Source of the DNA: an uncultured Corynebacterium sp.
GTDB taxonomy: Bacteria > Actinomycetota > Actinomycetes > Mycobacteriales > Mycobacteriaceae
Reading direction: 5' to 3'
Assembly (NCBI RefSeq): GCF_946221935.1
Contig: NZ_CAMIGN010000009.1
Coordinates: 41,792-105,791, forward strand
Length of the DNA stretch: 64,000 nucleotides
Position numbers and translations under genes: made by a program
Part shown: in pieces, positions 45,221 to 53,554 of the stretch
How the letters are laid out: each line of letters begins with the position of its first letter
How positions within the stretch are numbered: the stretch's first letter is position 1
The notes under the pieces: generated by a model
The model's input: the letters and a program-made list of their open reading frames with translations, nothing else
What the model was told of the DNA's origin: nothing
Databases searched by the model: none

Positions 45221-45937
45221 CTAGCGCGGTCCGGGAACCCGCGCCAGCCCACCGGGTCGTGGCGCATATACGCTTCCCACCAGCGCGTCGATACGGATCC
45301 AACTCCCACCAGCGCTCACGCGAACGAAGTCATAGTCCCGCAGCTTTTCCCCCGGCTCTGGAACCAAACGCAGGCCGCCGAGTGCCGCGATGGTTCGGCC
45401 TTCGAGTGCGACGGAGGTAGTGGCGTCGCTACCGTCCGAGCGTTTCACCGAAAGAACCTGCTGTTCCAGCAGGCTACGGGCGATGCCCATGGGGCCAGAG
45501 TTCGCTTCATTTTCCGCTGCCATATCCGCGTGCAGTGTGCGCACCACGCTTCCTGGCACCGTGTCGATCAGCTCAAACCCCTGCTGCGGAGGCAGCGACC
45601 CCATCCACATCAAATCCATGTCTGCTCCCAGGTCCAGGAGCTGCTGGCCGGGTTCAAACGCAACGATTGCCCCCAGCGCCTCGCTGGCATAGGCCACGGA
45701 GCCTGTGTTTCCCGCACCGCCTACCTGCCCTGGTACACGCACAGAAACAACGCAGCCTAGTGGCGTCGAAATAAAAAGATCCGTCGACCGCTCCCCCACT
45801 GCACTTAAGCGCACGAGCGCACCCGGATCCATCACCAGCGCGCGCTTCATTACCGCGCCTGCGCGCCGCATGGCGCTCACCGCCGCGGTCGCGGATCGCG
45901 AGTCAACTATTCCCTGCAGATCGATTGTGACGCCCAT
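45221..45937 (-). CDS. Conserved hypothetical protein (Rv2474c-like by position)
   Basis: 238 residues, no signal peptide or membrane helix. I recognise no domain. The sequence is rich in small hydrophobic residues, with segments such as GCVVSVRVPGQVGGAGNTGSV and a C-terminal Pro/Gly-rich end. It sits where mycobacteria have Rv2474c, upstream of the thioesterase counterpart Rv2475c, so it is likely the same conserved actinobacterial gene; that is synteny, not an alignment. The start ATG at 45937 has a weak ribosome binding site. 83 bp separate it from the thioesterase gene, with nothing notable between them. Confidence 0.7.
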   Translation of the reverse strand: MGVTIDLQGIVDSRSATAAVSAMRRAGAVMKRALVMDPGALVRLSAVGERSTDLFISTPLGCVVSVRVPGQVGGAGNTGSVAYASEALGAIVAFEPGQQLLDLGADMDLMWMGSLPPQQGFELIDTVPGSVVRTLHADMAAENEANSGPMGIARSLLEQQVLSVKRSDGSDATTSVALEGRTIAALGGLRLVPEPGEKLRDYDFVRVSAGGSWIRIDALVGSVYAPRPGGLARVPGPR

Positions 45938-46020
45938 AATTCCCCCACCTTAGCCCCTCCCCCAGAGCCAAAGCTCGCATAGGTGAGTAGCGCAACATCT
46001 AGCGGCGCACTAACGATCAG

Positions 46021-46503
46021 CTAGTAGCGGGCGGCGGTGGCGGCTTGGCTGGTGACGACTTCCTCGTCACCGGGGATGAGGAAAAGACTGAGGTTATGGA
46101 TGTCCTGCTCATTCCATTCGCGGGACTTGCCACTCATCACGTCGATTCCCACCATGACGGCATCGATAGTGCAGGTAACTCGCCCGATGGAATCCTGGAT
46201 TACCTGGCGCATTGTGCAGGACTTACGTCCCACGCCGATGAAGTAGGAGGCGACGGCCACTTCCGACTCTCCCGGCGACAGAGGGTACGGGTAGTCGATG
46301 GTGGTGTGGCGCGCGAACATCGGGGGAACCGCTATGTCCATCTCCATCAGCACGTCTTTGAGGAAGACCATTCGCGCGTCTTGGCCAAATTCCAGGTATT
46401 TTGCGTTGTTGACGTGCTGGTATTGGTCGAAATCGGACCACCGGAGTTCGCGGTGGCAGGTGTGCCAGCGAGTCCCGGTGGGCTCGTGGTCGATGAAGGG
46501 CAT
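46021..46503 (-). CDS. Acyl-CoA thioesterase, hot-dog fold
   Basis: 160 residues. LRWSDFDQYQHVNNAKYLEF is the 4-hydroxybenzoyl-CoA thioesterase signature with Asp (DFDQ) and the HVNN helix start. Members hydrolyse acyl-CoA thioesters; mycobacterial Rv2475c is the positional counterpart. In a species dependent on external lipids it may tune acyl-CoA pools. The ATG is preceded by GCGAGG, which lies inside the last arm of a 95-nt nested inverted repeat, so translation may be structure-controlled. It lies downstream of ettA on the same strand. Confidence 0.88.
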   Translation of the reverse strand: MPFIDHEPTGTRWHTCHRELRWSDFDQYQHVNNAKYLEFGQDARMVFLKDVLMEMDIAVPPMFARHTTIDYPYPLSPGESEVAVASYFIGVGRKSCTMRQVIQDSIGRVTCTIDAVMVGIDVMSGKSREWNEQDIHNLSLFLIPGDEEVVTSQAATAARY

Positions 46504-46514
46504 TGCGTTTAAAA

Positions 46515-46609
46515 CCTCGCTTTAAACCTCACAAGTAACTTTTGTTTCGTGAACCAATCTTGCCACACCCTTCACATTGGTTCACGTTGTTACACGGTTT
46601 TAAGCGAGG
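46515..46609 (-). promoter_or_regulatory. Nested inverted repeats between ettA and the thioesterase gene
   Basis: Outer arms CCTCGCTTTAAACC (46515-46528) and GGTTTTAAGCGAGG (46596-46609) match at 13 of 14 bases. Inside, GTAAC (46535-46539) faces GTTAC (46589-46593), and CGTGAACCAAT (46548-46558) pairs perfectly with ATTGGTTCACG (46576-46586) across 17 nt. On the minus strand the last outer arm ends GCGAGG and is followed by TTTTAAACGCA and the ATG at 46503. It therefore looks like both a terminator for ettA and a leader that hides the downstream ribosome binding site. Confidence 0.6.
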
Positions 46610-46616
46610 AAAACAC

Positions 46617-48287
46617 CTAGCGAGTCAGCTTGCGGTGCGTCACGCGATGCGGACGTGCAGCCTCCGGGCCAAGGCGATCGACCTTGTTCTTCTCGTAATC
46701 CTCGAAATTGCCCTCGAACCAGTACCACTGCCCCTCGGCAACGTTGCCTTCCCAAGCCAGGATGTGAGTACAGGTGCGATCCAGGAACCAGCGGTCGTGC
46801 GAGATGACCACGGCACAGCCAGGGAACTGCTGCAGAGCGTTCTCCAAAGAGGACAGGGTCTCAACATCCAAGTCGTTAGTCGGCTCATCCAGCAGGATCA
46901 GGTTGCCTCCCTGCTTTAGCGTCAGCGCCAGGTTCAGGCGGTTACGCTCACCACCGGAAAGCACCTTGGAAGGCTTTTGCTGATCCGGCCCCTTGAAACC
47001 GAATGCGGAGAGGTACGCGCGGGAAGGCATTTCATTCTGGCCAACGTGGATGTAATCCAGGCCGTCAGAGACAACCTCCCAAACAGTCTGCTCGGGGTCG
47101 ATGTTCTCGCGGTTCTGATCCACGTAGCTCAGCTGCACGGTGGAGCCGACCTTAACCTCACCGGAGTCTGGCTGCTCCAGGCCGACAATTGTCTTAAACA
47201 GGGTGGTCTTACCCACGCCGTTCGGGCCGATGACGCCCACAATGCCGTTACGCGGCAGGGTGAACGATAGGTCCTTGATGAGGGTACGGCCGTCGAATCC
47301 CTTGTTCAGATCCTTGACCTCGACAACCTGGTTACCCAGGCGCGGTGGGGTCGGGATCTGAATCTCTTCAAAGTCGAGCTTTTTATACTGTTCAGCCTCT
47401 GCAGCCATCTCTTCATAACGCTGCAGACGAGCCTTGTTCTTCGCCTGACGGGCCTTCGCACCGGAGCGAACCCAAGCCAGCTCTTCCTTCAGGCGCTTCT
47501 GCAGCTTGGCGTCCTTCTTACCTGCAACCTCCAGGCGCTTGGCTTTGGTCTCCAGGTAGGTGGAGTAGTTGCCCTCGTACGGGTACAGCTTGCCGCGGTC
47601 GACCTCACAGATCCAGCCGGCTACGTGATCCAGGAAGTAGCGGTCGTGGGTCACGGCCAGGACAGCACCCTTGTAATCCTTCAGGTGCTGCTCCAGCCAC
47701 AGCACGGACTCGGCGTCCAGGTGGTTAGTGGGCTCGTCCAGCAGCAGCAGGTCCGGCTCGCTAAGCAGTAGCTTGGCCAGCGCCACGCGACGACGCTCAC
47801 CACCGGAGAGGTTAGTGACAGGCGCGTCGGCCGGCGGGCAGCGCAGTGCGTCCATCGCCTGCTCGATCTTGGAATCCAGCTCCCACGCATCTGCAGCGTC
47901 GATCTGCTCCTGCAGAGTCGTCATCTCTTCCATCAACTCATCGGTGTAGTTGGTGGCCATTTCTTCGGCGATCTCTTCATAGCGCTGGCGGATCTCGAAG
48001 ATCTCACCCATGCCCTCTTCGACGTTCTGGCGAACGGTCTTTTCCTCGTTCAGCGGCGGCTCCTGCATGAGGATGCCCACGGTTGCGCCGGGGTCCAGGA
48101 ATGCCTCACCGTTGGAAGGCTGATCGATGCCCGCCATGATCTTCAGGATGGAGGACTTACCTGCACCATTCGGTCCCACTACGCCGATCTTGGCGCCGGG
48201 GTAAAACGCCATTGTGACGTTATCCAGAATGACTTTGTCGCCGTGCGCCTTGCGCACGTTCTTCATGGTGTAAATGAACTCGCCCAC
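46617..48287 (-). CDS. ettA: Energy-dependent translational throttle protein EttA (ABC-F)
   Basis: 556 residues from the GTG at 48287, the standard EttA length. Two ABC domains: the first with GPNGAGKSS and LSGGERRRVALAKLLL, the second with GPNGVGKTT and LSGGERNRLNLALTL. The EttA arm insertion and the P-site linker (KNKARLQRYEEM) between domains are present. EttA binds the ribosomal E site and gates elongation according to ATP/ADP. AGAAGAG lies 7 bp upstream of the GTG; the 23 residues open further upstream are not family-like. The downstream end abuts the nested repeat. Confidence 0.95.
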   Translation of the reverse strand: MGEFIYTMKNVRKAHGDKVILDNVTMAFYPGAKIGVVGPNGAGKSSILKIMAGIDQPSNGEAFLDPGATVGILMQEPPLNEEKTVRQNVEEGMGEIFEIRQRYEEIAEEMATNYTDELMEEMTTLQEQIDAADAWELDSKIEQAMDALRCPPADAPVTNLSGGERRRVALAKLLLSEPDLLLLDEPTNHLDAESVLWLEQHLKDYKGAVLAVTHDRYFLDHVAGWICEVDRGKLYPYEGNYSTYLETKAKRLEVAGKKDAKLQKRLKEELAWVRSGAKARQAKNKARLQRYEEMAAEAEQYKKLDFEEIQIPTPPRLGNQVVEVKDLNKGFDGRTLIKDLSFTLPRNGIVGVIGPNGVGKTTLFKTIVGLEQPDSGEVKVGSTVQLSYVDQNRENIDPEQTVWEVVSDGLDYIHVGQNEMPSRAYLSAFGFKGPDQQKPSKVLSGGERNRLNLALTLKQGGNLILLDEPTNDLDVETLSSLENALQQFPGCAVVISHDRWFLDRTCTHILAWEGNVAEGQWYWFEGNFEDYEKNKVDRLGPEAARPHRVTHRKLTR

Positions 48288-48418
48288 GGTGAACTCTTCT
48301 GACCTTTCGTGGTTAGTGTCCCAATGTATTCGCCCACCTAGTGTACGTGGTGCCACCGCGGAAAGGCCTACCTGGGCTACTCCCCCGAGCAGCCCAGATC
48401 AGCTACGCTGCCAAACGC

Positions 48419-48931
48419 CTAGAAAGGCGTTTTCTCTTCCCCTTCCCGTTCCTCCATGCCGGTGGTGGCCGCACCAACTCCCACAAGTTCCTTGGCGGCT
48501 TCCTTGGTGACCTCTTGTTCGGCGTTCTTGGCCGCGTTTTGTTCCACCGCCTTGCGAACGTTCACCAATACATTGCGAGCTCCCAGATCCGGCCCGACGT
48601 GCGTCGCACGCACTCGCAGCACACTGCGGGTCACCGTCTTACCGTCCTCCCCGCTGGCTTCCCACGTGCTCTGGACGATACGCCCGACCACGATCACGGA
48701 CATTCCCTTGCCCACTGTCGCGATGACATTGTCCCCCAACGTGCCCCAGCACTGCACTTCCATGTAGCACGGGTCGCCGTCTTGCCACTGTCCATCCGCG
48801 CCTTGAAAGCGATGGTTCATTGCCACGCGGAATGTCGTCAACGTCGGCCCGCCGTCGAGCCCCCTGAATCGAATCTGTGGGTTATCTACCGCGTTCCCCA
48901 CCAGATATGCCTGTGCCAGATTGTTGCTCAT
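48419..48931 (-). CDS. Single-stranded DNA-binding protein, second SSB type
   Basis: 170 residues from the ATG at 48931, supported by AAGGGG. The OB-fold SSB core runs from QAYLVGNAVDNPQIRF to about residue 110. The tail is Lys/Glu-rich and ends GEEKTPF, ending in a Pro-Phe like the acidic SSB tip but without the DDDIPF spacing. Position next to ettA matches mycobacterial Rv2478c, the auxiliary SSB, not the replication SSB that sits beside rpsF/rpsR. The two DnaA-box-like sites upstream suggest replication-linked control. Frames extending further upstream to 49051 were discarded. Confidence 0.9.
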   Translation of the reverse strand: MSNNLAQAYLVGNAVDNPQIRFRGLDGGPTLTTFRVAMNHRFQGADGQWQDGDPCYMEVQCWGTLGDNVIATVGKGMSVIVVGRIVQSTWEASGEDGKTVTRSVLRVRATHVGPDLGARNVLVNVRKAVEQNAAKNAEQEVTKEAAKELVGVGAATTGMEEREGEEKTPF

Positions 48932-49009
48932 CCGACTAGTCCCCTTCCTAATTGCCGCACCGGAGCTTGTTCCCCAGCGCGTGACTCTTATTGATAGCGC
49001 GTCGAGGAC

Positions 49010-49034
49010 TTTTTCTTTTTCTTTGTGACGCCAC
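49010..49034 (+). repeat. Dispersed T-rich GTGACGCC motif, copy near ssb
   Basis: TTTTTCTTTTTC followed by TTTGTGACGCCACC lies between the SSB gene and the CopD-CtaG gene. It is the plus-orientation counterpart of the copies at 9311, 39164 and 56143. Confidence 0.4.
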
Positions 49035-49036
49035 CC

Positions 49037-49073
49037 TGTGGACAACTCCACTCACGCCGAAGGCTTATCCACA
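49037..49073. promoter_or_regulatory. Two DnaA-box-like sites upstream of ssb
   Basis: TGTGGACAA at 49037-49045 is the reverse complement of TTGTCCACA, and TTATCCACA at 49065-49073 is the exact classical DnaA box. They face each other 28 bp apart, about 105-142 bp upstream of the auxiliary SSB gene. DnaA regulation of that gene, or a DnaA-titrating site, is an inference. Confidence 0.5.
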
Positions 49074-49115
49074 GGCTGAAAGGACTGGGGTTGACAGTCT
49101 GCGGCTGGATATGCG

Positions 49116-51398
49116 TTAGTCCGGATCCTGGTTCGTCTGCTCCTGTGCTGGATTGTGCTGGGACTTTTGTTGATGCGTGTGATGGGGCTTGTTTTTCGCC
49201 TTGTGCTTGGCAGAGTGCAGGGTGCTTTGAACGTCCTGATCGTGGTAGTCATCGCCGTAGTAGGCACGGTTACCGGTATCGATTTGACCGGTGGAAAGTC
49301 CCGCCAGCATTGCGTTGTAAGCTGCCAGCTCTTCATCCCCAGTACGCTCCTCCTTGCGATCGAAGCGCTTGGCCTCGCGCCGGTCGGAACGTAGCCACTG
49401 GAAGCCGTGAGCGATGGAAACGATAAGCAGCGGAATCTCTCCCAGCCCCCAGGTGATGCCTCCGCCCAGGAACTGTTGGTGATCGAGGTCCACTGGGAAC
49501 GGGAAGTCCAATTGGCTGTAGAAGTCCGCGTTCAGCGGCTCGGAGATCTGCATCATCGCAATACCGAACCATGCGTGGAAGGTCACCATTGCAAACAGGG
49601 TCAGCATCTTGATGAAGGGCGAGAGGTGCCGCGGTGCGGCATCTACGCCGATAATCACCCAATAGAAGATGTAACCCGAGATGATGAAGTGCAGCATCAT
49701 AAACAAGTGCCCGGCGTGCTCAGGCGCGATGGCGTCAAAAAGCGGCGAGAGATACAGGTAATAGAAGCCGACGACGAATTGTGTACCAGCGACGATAGGG
49801 TTGGTCAGGAACCGCGAGACGGGGTTGTTGATGAATACAACCAACCATTCGCGCGGGCCGGCCACACCGTTTCGTCCGGCAGCGGGCAGGGCACGTAGCA
49901 GCAATGTCATGGGGCCGCCGAGAACCCAAAACACGGGCACGGCCATGGAAAGGATGACGTGCTGCAGCATGTGCGGACCAAACATTGCCATGGAGTACAT
50001 GCCCAGACCAGAGCTGGTGGCGAACAAAAGGGTGATATTGCCGACAGACCACCAGATGAGGCGCTGGATGGGCCATCCGATACCGCGCTTCTTGAGGCTC
50101 AACCAAGCCCACATGTAACCCGCCTGGAGGATGATCGCGCCCACACCGAAGACGAGATCCAGGCGGAACATGGTGAAGTAGCGCCAGATCGACGGCGGTT
50201 CGGTGAGCGTGTAGCCGAGCAGCACATCCTGCTGAGTGAGGTTCACTACCTGCTCGATGGGCGGCGGAATGCGCCCCAGCGACACTGCGATGCCGATGGT
50301 GGCGGCCATGATGAAGATTTCCAAGGTGGCGAAGCGGATGAAGGGTGCGCGTTGGGCGCTGGTGGTCTTGCCGCCTTCGCCTTCGCCGTCTTGGAGTTTG
50401 GGGATGATGTGGGAGCGCTGCACCCAGCCAAACCAAGCCAGGATCAACGTCATAACCATTTTCGAGGTGATGACGAAGCCATATTGGGTGGTCAGCAATT
50501 CGTTCAGATGCACGCGCAGCAGGGCGTTAATAAACCCGGACAGCGCGACGGCAATGATGCAGAACAGCGCCAAAAAGCTATAGCGCTGGACAATGAGGGC
50601 CAGGTGCGGGCCGCGGCGTTTTGCATGTGCCAGCAGCGCGAGCAGGCCACCTACCCACAGTGAGACGCAGATGATGTGCCAGAGCAGCGAGTTAACGCCG
50701 TAATCATGGTTACCGCCCGCCGCGGAGTGCCCCTCCAGAGCCAGCGGGATGAGCGAGAGAATAGACAGCGCCAGGAAGATCGGCTGCCAAATCCATTTGC
50801 GCGTGAGCAGTGAAAGCCCACCGGCCACACCCGCAAAGATGGCAACCCAGAGCCAGGCCTTCGACGCCGACACCTGTTCCAGCGCAATCCCCCAGTACTT
50901 GGGCTTTAAAACCTCGTTGAGGGGGCTGCCGGAGATGTCCGACATGTACATCGGAATCAGCAGCAACGATAGGAGTGCGAAGCCGATCATTCCCCAGGTT
51001 CCCGTCCGGGAGGCACGAAAGCCATCAAGGGTGAGATATCCCTGCTTATCGGCGGGCGTGCCAAAGGCAGCCATGAGGAACCCGCCAAGGCCCAGGCAGC
51101 CGATGAAGATCGCCGTGCCGCGGACGAAAGGCAGGCCGACGGTGGTCAGCGGGCCGGGGTCTGGGATGCCCAGCAGGGCGAGCGATTCGCCGAGGAAAGA
51201 GTAGCCGATGGCCGCGCCGAAACCCCCGGCGACGATCGCGCCGATGAGGTACACGAGGCCGGGGTTGCCCAGCTTCGCGGGCTGGGTCGGGGCTTGCGCT
51301 TCCGTTTGCGCGGGCTTGGCTGCGGTTTCCGCCCGCTGCGCCTCGGCGCGCTTGGCTTGCGCTGCTTGCTTAGCTTCCTGATCTGCCGGGGAGGACAT
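49116..51398 (-). CDS. CopD-CtaG fusion, copper/cytochrome oxidase assembly membrane protein
   Basis: About 760 residues from the ATG at 51398. After a charged Ala/Gln/Lys N-terminal segment there are two polytopic halves: a CopD-like copper-resistance domain (about residues 40-390, helices around HAKRRGPHLALIVQRYSF) and a caa3-type CtaG domain (about 400-680) with MFGPHMLQHVILSMAVPVFW and the HxxxMxxH-type pattern HAGHLFMMLHFIISG. Together they probably move copper to cytochrome oxidase. Mycobacteria have a similar fusion (Rv0102). The last 40 residues are rich in His, Gln and Lys (HHTHQQKSQHN), a possible metal-binding tail. Upstream in-frame extension was rejected. Confidence 0.9.
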   Translation of the reverse strand: MSSPADQEAKQAAQAKRAEAQRAETAAKPAQTEAQAPTQPAKLGNPGLVYLIGAIVAGGFGAAIGYSFLGESLALLGIPDPGPLTTVGLPFVRGTAIFIGCLGLGGFLMAAFGTPADKQGYLTLDGFRASRTGTWGMIGFALLSLLLIPMYMSDISGSPLNEVLKPKYWGIALEQVSASKAWLWVAIFAGVAGGLSLLTRKWIWQPIFLALSILSLIPLALEGHSAAGGNHDYGVNSLLWHIICVSLWVGGLLALLAHAKRRGPHLALIVQRYSFLALFCIIAVALSGFINALLRVHLNELLTTQYGFVITSKMVMTLILAWFGWVQRSHIIPKLQDGEGEGGKTTSAQRAPFIRFATLEIFIMAATIGIAVSLGRIPPPIEQVVNLTQQDVLLGYTLTEPPSIWRYFTMFRLDLVFGVGAIILQAGYMWAWLSLKKRGIGWPIQRLIWWSVGNITLLFATSSGLGMYSMAMFGPHMLQHVILSMAVPVFWVLGGPMTLLLRALPAAGRNGVAGPREWLVVFINNPVSRFLTNPIVAGTQFVVGFYYLYLSPLFDAIAPEHAGHLFMMLHFIISGYIFYWVIIGVDAAPRHLSPFIKMLTLFAMVTFHAWFGIAMMQISEPLNADFYSQLDFPFPVDLDHQQFLGGGITWGLGEIPLLIVSIAHGFQWLRSDRREAKRFDRKEERTGDEELAAYNAMLAGLSTGQIDTGNRAYYGDDYHDQDVQSTLHSAKHKAKNKPHHTHQQKSQHNPAQEQTNQDPD

Positions 51399-51595
51399 GT
51401 TTGGAACATTACCTTGCGCTCCGGACAGGGTGAACTCGCGTTTTTGTGATGTCGCTTGCGTCGCGTCCTCGACAAGATTGCCCACATGAACACACCACGC
51501 TTCCCCGGCACCTACCTGCGCGACTGCGCCACACCTACCGGATGATTGCCCCGCGATTTCTGCGCGCATGCGCGTGCATTATTATCTACTCGTAT

Positions 51596-51672
51596 GCCTC
51601 CGTAGCTCAGTGGATTAGAGCAGTGGGTTTCTACCCCATGTGTCGCGGGTTCGAGTCCTGCCGGGGGCGCCA
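51596..51672 (+). tRNA. tRNA-Arg (anticodon TCT)
   Basis: GCCTCCG pairs with CGGGGGC, the anticodon stem GTGGG/CCCAT encloses TTTCTAC with anticodon TCT, and the T-arm has GGTTCGAGTCC. Discriminator G is followed by an encoded CCA (51670-51672). It borders a segment with likely acquired genes. Confidence 0.95.
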
Positions 51673-51751
51673 TTGTCCCGACTTCGGACAACTGTTCGTT
51701 TGGGGGGGTACCCCAGCAGACCATCATGCGCACTTCTAAAGTTAGTGAGCA

Positions 51752-51780
51752 TTGACACTCAGATTGGTTTGAAGTACAGT
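51752..51780 (+). promoter_or_regulatory. Near-consensus promoter of the ABC-F gene
   Basis: TTGACA (51752-51757) and TACAGT (51775-51780) are separated by exactly 17 bp. Transcription should begin at about 51786-51789. This is the best sigma-A-type promoter noticed by eye in the window. Confidence 0.75.
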
Positions 51781-51847
51781 TCCGCCTTATGAAGATCCGT
51801 TCCTAATTCGACGCTCACTTAATCATCGTTGACTCGAAGGCGGAACT
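51778..51847 (+). promoter_or_regulatory. Inverted-repeat leader of the ABC-F gene with a five-codon ORF
   Basis: AGTTCCGCCTT (51778-51788) is the perfect inverted partner of AAGGCGGAACT (51837-51847), which contains the likely ribosome binding site of the ABC-F gene. Between them a tiny frame ATG-AAG-ATC-CGT-TCC-TAA (51789-51806, MKIRS) starts almost exactly at the predicted transcription start. Readthrough RNA from the tRNA side would include both arms and hide the site; RNA from the local promoter would lack most of the left arm. Regulatory meaning is inference. Confidence 0.5.
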
Positions 51848-51851
51848 TGGC

Positions 51852-53357
51852 ATGCATGTTTCTTTTTCCCATCTCTCTTTTACATGGCCAGACGGCACTC
51901 CTTGTTTTTCAGATTTAAGCGCCACATTCAGCGCGCCTTTCACCGGCCTTGTCGGTGCTAATGGCTCAGGAAAATCGACTCTCGCTAAGGTGTTGGCCGG
52001 CATCTATCAACCCACTTCTGGCACCGTGACGGCCCCTAAGATCGGCTACCTAGACCAAGATCTGGGGCTTAAAGTGACCGACACCATCGCAGACGTATTC
52101 AAGGCCCGCGAGATTTTAGATGCCCTAGGGGAGATCGAAGCGGGCAACTACTCCGAGGAGCTCGCGACCATCGTTGCTGACAACTGGGATCTCAAGGAGA
52201 GGATCCAGGCCGCTCTTAGCGCGTCGGAACTGAACTTTTCCCTTTCTCGCAGCGTCGGCAGCTTGTCGGGAGGAGAGGCCGTCGCTGTAGCGCTGACGGC
52301 GCTGTTTTTCTCCCAACCAGAGATGATCATTCTTGATGAACCCACGAACAATCTCGACGCCGCTGCCAAGGAGCGCCTACTGCATATGATTGACGCTTCC
52401 CCGGCGCCCATGGTGGTCATCTCGCATGATCGGGAGCTGCTCAACCACGCTGACGAGATAGCTGAGCTCTATCGCGGATCATTACGAATGTTTAGCGGGA
52501 ACTTTGAGCACTACCGTCAAACCATCAACCACGAACAGGAAACCGTGCGGGCCGAAGTCAGTGAGGCCAAAGCCTCCTATCACAAGGAAGTTCGCCAACG
52601 TGCCGAGATGCAGACACGGCTTGCCCGTAACGCCCGCCGAGGTAAAGAGTTCGCTACCTCCAAACGCAAGCCTGGAATGGCCATGGGAAATGATAAGAAC
52701 CGATCCCAGGTCTCGTCAGCCAAGCGTGCCCGTGATGCCGCAGCCTCGGTGTCACAAGCTCGGGAAGGTTATGACTTAGCACAACTTAGGTTGCGGGAGG
52801 ACACTCACGTTCACATCGAGCTTCCCGATACCAGCCTTCCCAATGCCACACGGGTTCTGAGCAGCGAGCTGTTGACAATCGTCGGCCCCGAACGCGTCCG
52901 ACTCGCCGGTGCCAATGGGGCGGGAAAAACTACGTTTCTCAATCGGATTGCCAGCGGCGACGTCGACTATGCGCTTCCCCGCGGCTATTTACGTCAACGC
53001 ATCACATTGCCAGCGGACAAGAGTGTGTGGGAGCTGGTCGCGGAAAGCAATCCGCAGGCTGACCCGCAGTTTATCCGCGACAATCTAGCACAACTGTTGT
53101 TCCAGAATGACAGTGTCCACGCGCCAGTGGAGCAGCTTTCCGGAGGCGAGCGGTTCCGTGCCGAGTGCGCACGCGTGCTGCTTGCTTCTCCCACACCGCA
53201 GTTCCTGCTACTAGACGAGCCGACTAACAACTTGGATATCCCCACCGTGGACTGGCTTGTCGACGTCCTCTCCGCTTACCGCGGAGCGTTACTCGTCGTC
53301 AGCCACGATGAACACTTCTGTTCGCGCCTTTCGCTGGATCGCACCATCGAGCTTTAA
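51852..53357 (+). CDS. ABC-F ATPase, candidate antibiotic-resistance ribosome protection protein
   Basis: 501 residues, two ABC domains and no membrane part. Domain 1: GANGSGKST, LSGGEAVAVALTALF, ILDEPTNNLD. Domain 2: GANGAGKTT, LSGGERFRAECARVL, LLDEPTNNLD. The linker is short and basic (GKEFATSKRKPGMAMGNDK), like ARE-type ABC-F proteins, which eject macrolides, lincosamides or similar drugs from the ribosome. It differs clearly from the EttA in the same window. The gene has its own strong promoter and an inverted-repeat leader, lies just after a tRNA gene, and uses TTA leucine codons that are rare in neighbours, all suggesting acquisition. Drug specificity cannot be read. Confidence 0.85.
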   Translation: MHVSFSHLSFTWPDGTPCFSDLSATFSAPFTGLVGANGSGKSTLAKVLAGIYQPTSGTVTAPKIGYLDQDLGLKVTDTIADVFKAREILDALGEIEAGNYSEELATIVADNWDLKERIQAALSASELNFSLSRSVGSLSGGEAVAVALTALFFSQPEMIILDEPTNNLDAAAKERLLHMIDASPAPMVVISHDRELLNHADEIAELYRGSLRMFSGNFEHYRQTINHEQETVRAEVSEAKASYHKEVRQRAEMQTRLARNARRGKEFATSKRKPGMAMGNDKNRSQVSSAKRARDAAASVSQAREGYDLAQLRLREDTHVHIELPDTSLPNATRVLSSELLTIVGPERVRLAGANGAGKTTFLNRIASGDVDYALPRGYLRQRITLPADKSVWELVAESNPQADPQFIRDNLAQLLFQNDSVHAPVEQLSGGERFRAECARVLLASPTPQFLLLDEPTNNLDIPTVDWLVDVLSAYRGALLVVSHDEHFCSRLSLDRTIEL

Positions 53358-53554
53358 ACGCACTTTGCAATAGGCCAGTCGGCACACGAAAGCGGGCGCA
53401 TAATCGACACCTCAAATGTGCTCAGGCAGCGCTGTCATAAGTCGCGGCATCGTTGCCACTTCAGTCGCGACATCATGGACAAACTGGCGTCTCGGTTTTT
53501 CTTTTCCGGAGCGCCGGTTTCGTTTTTTAGCTAGGGGTGTCCAACAGTTTTTCG

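Noticed and set aside
48372..48397. CTGGGCT/AGCCCAG hairpin after the SSB gene as a terminator
   Set aside because: The stem is only seven pairs with a 12-nt loop and no U-run follows on the minus strand.
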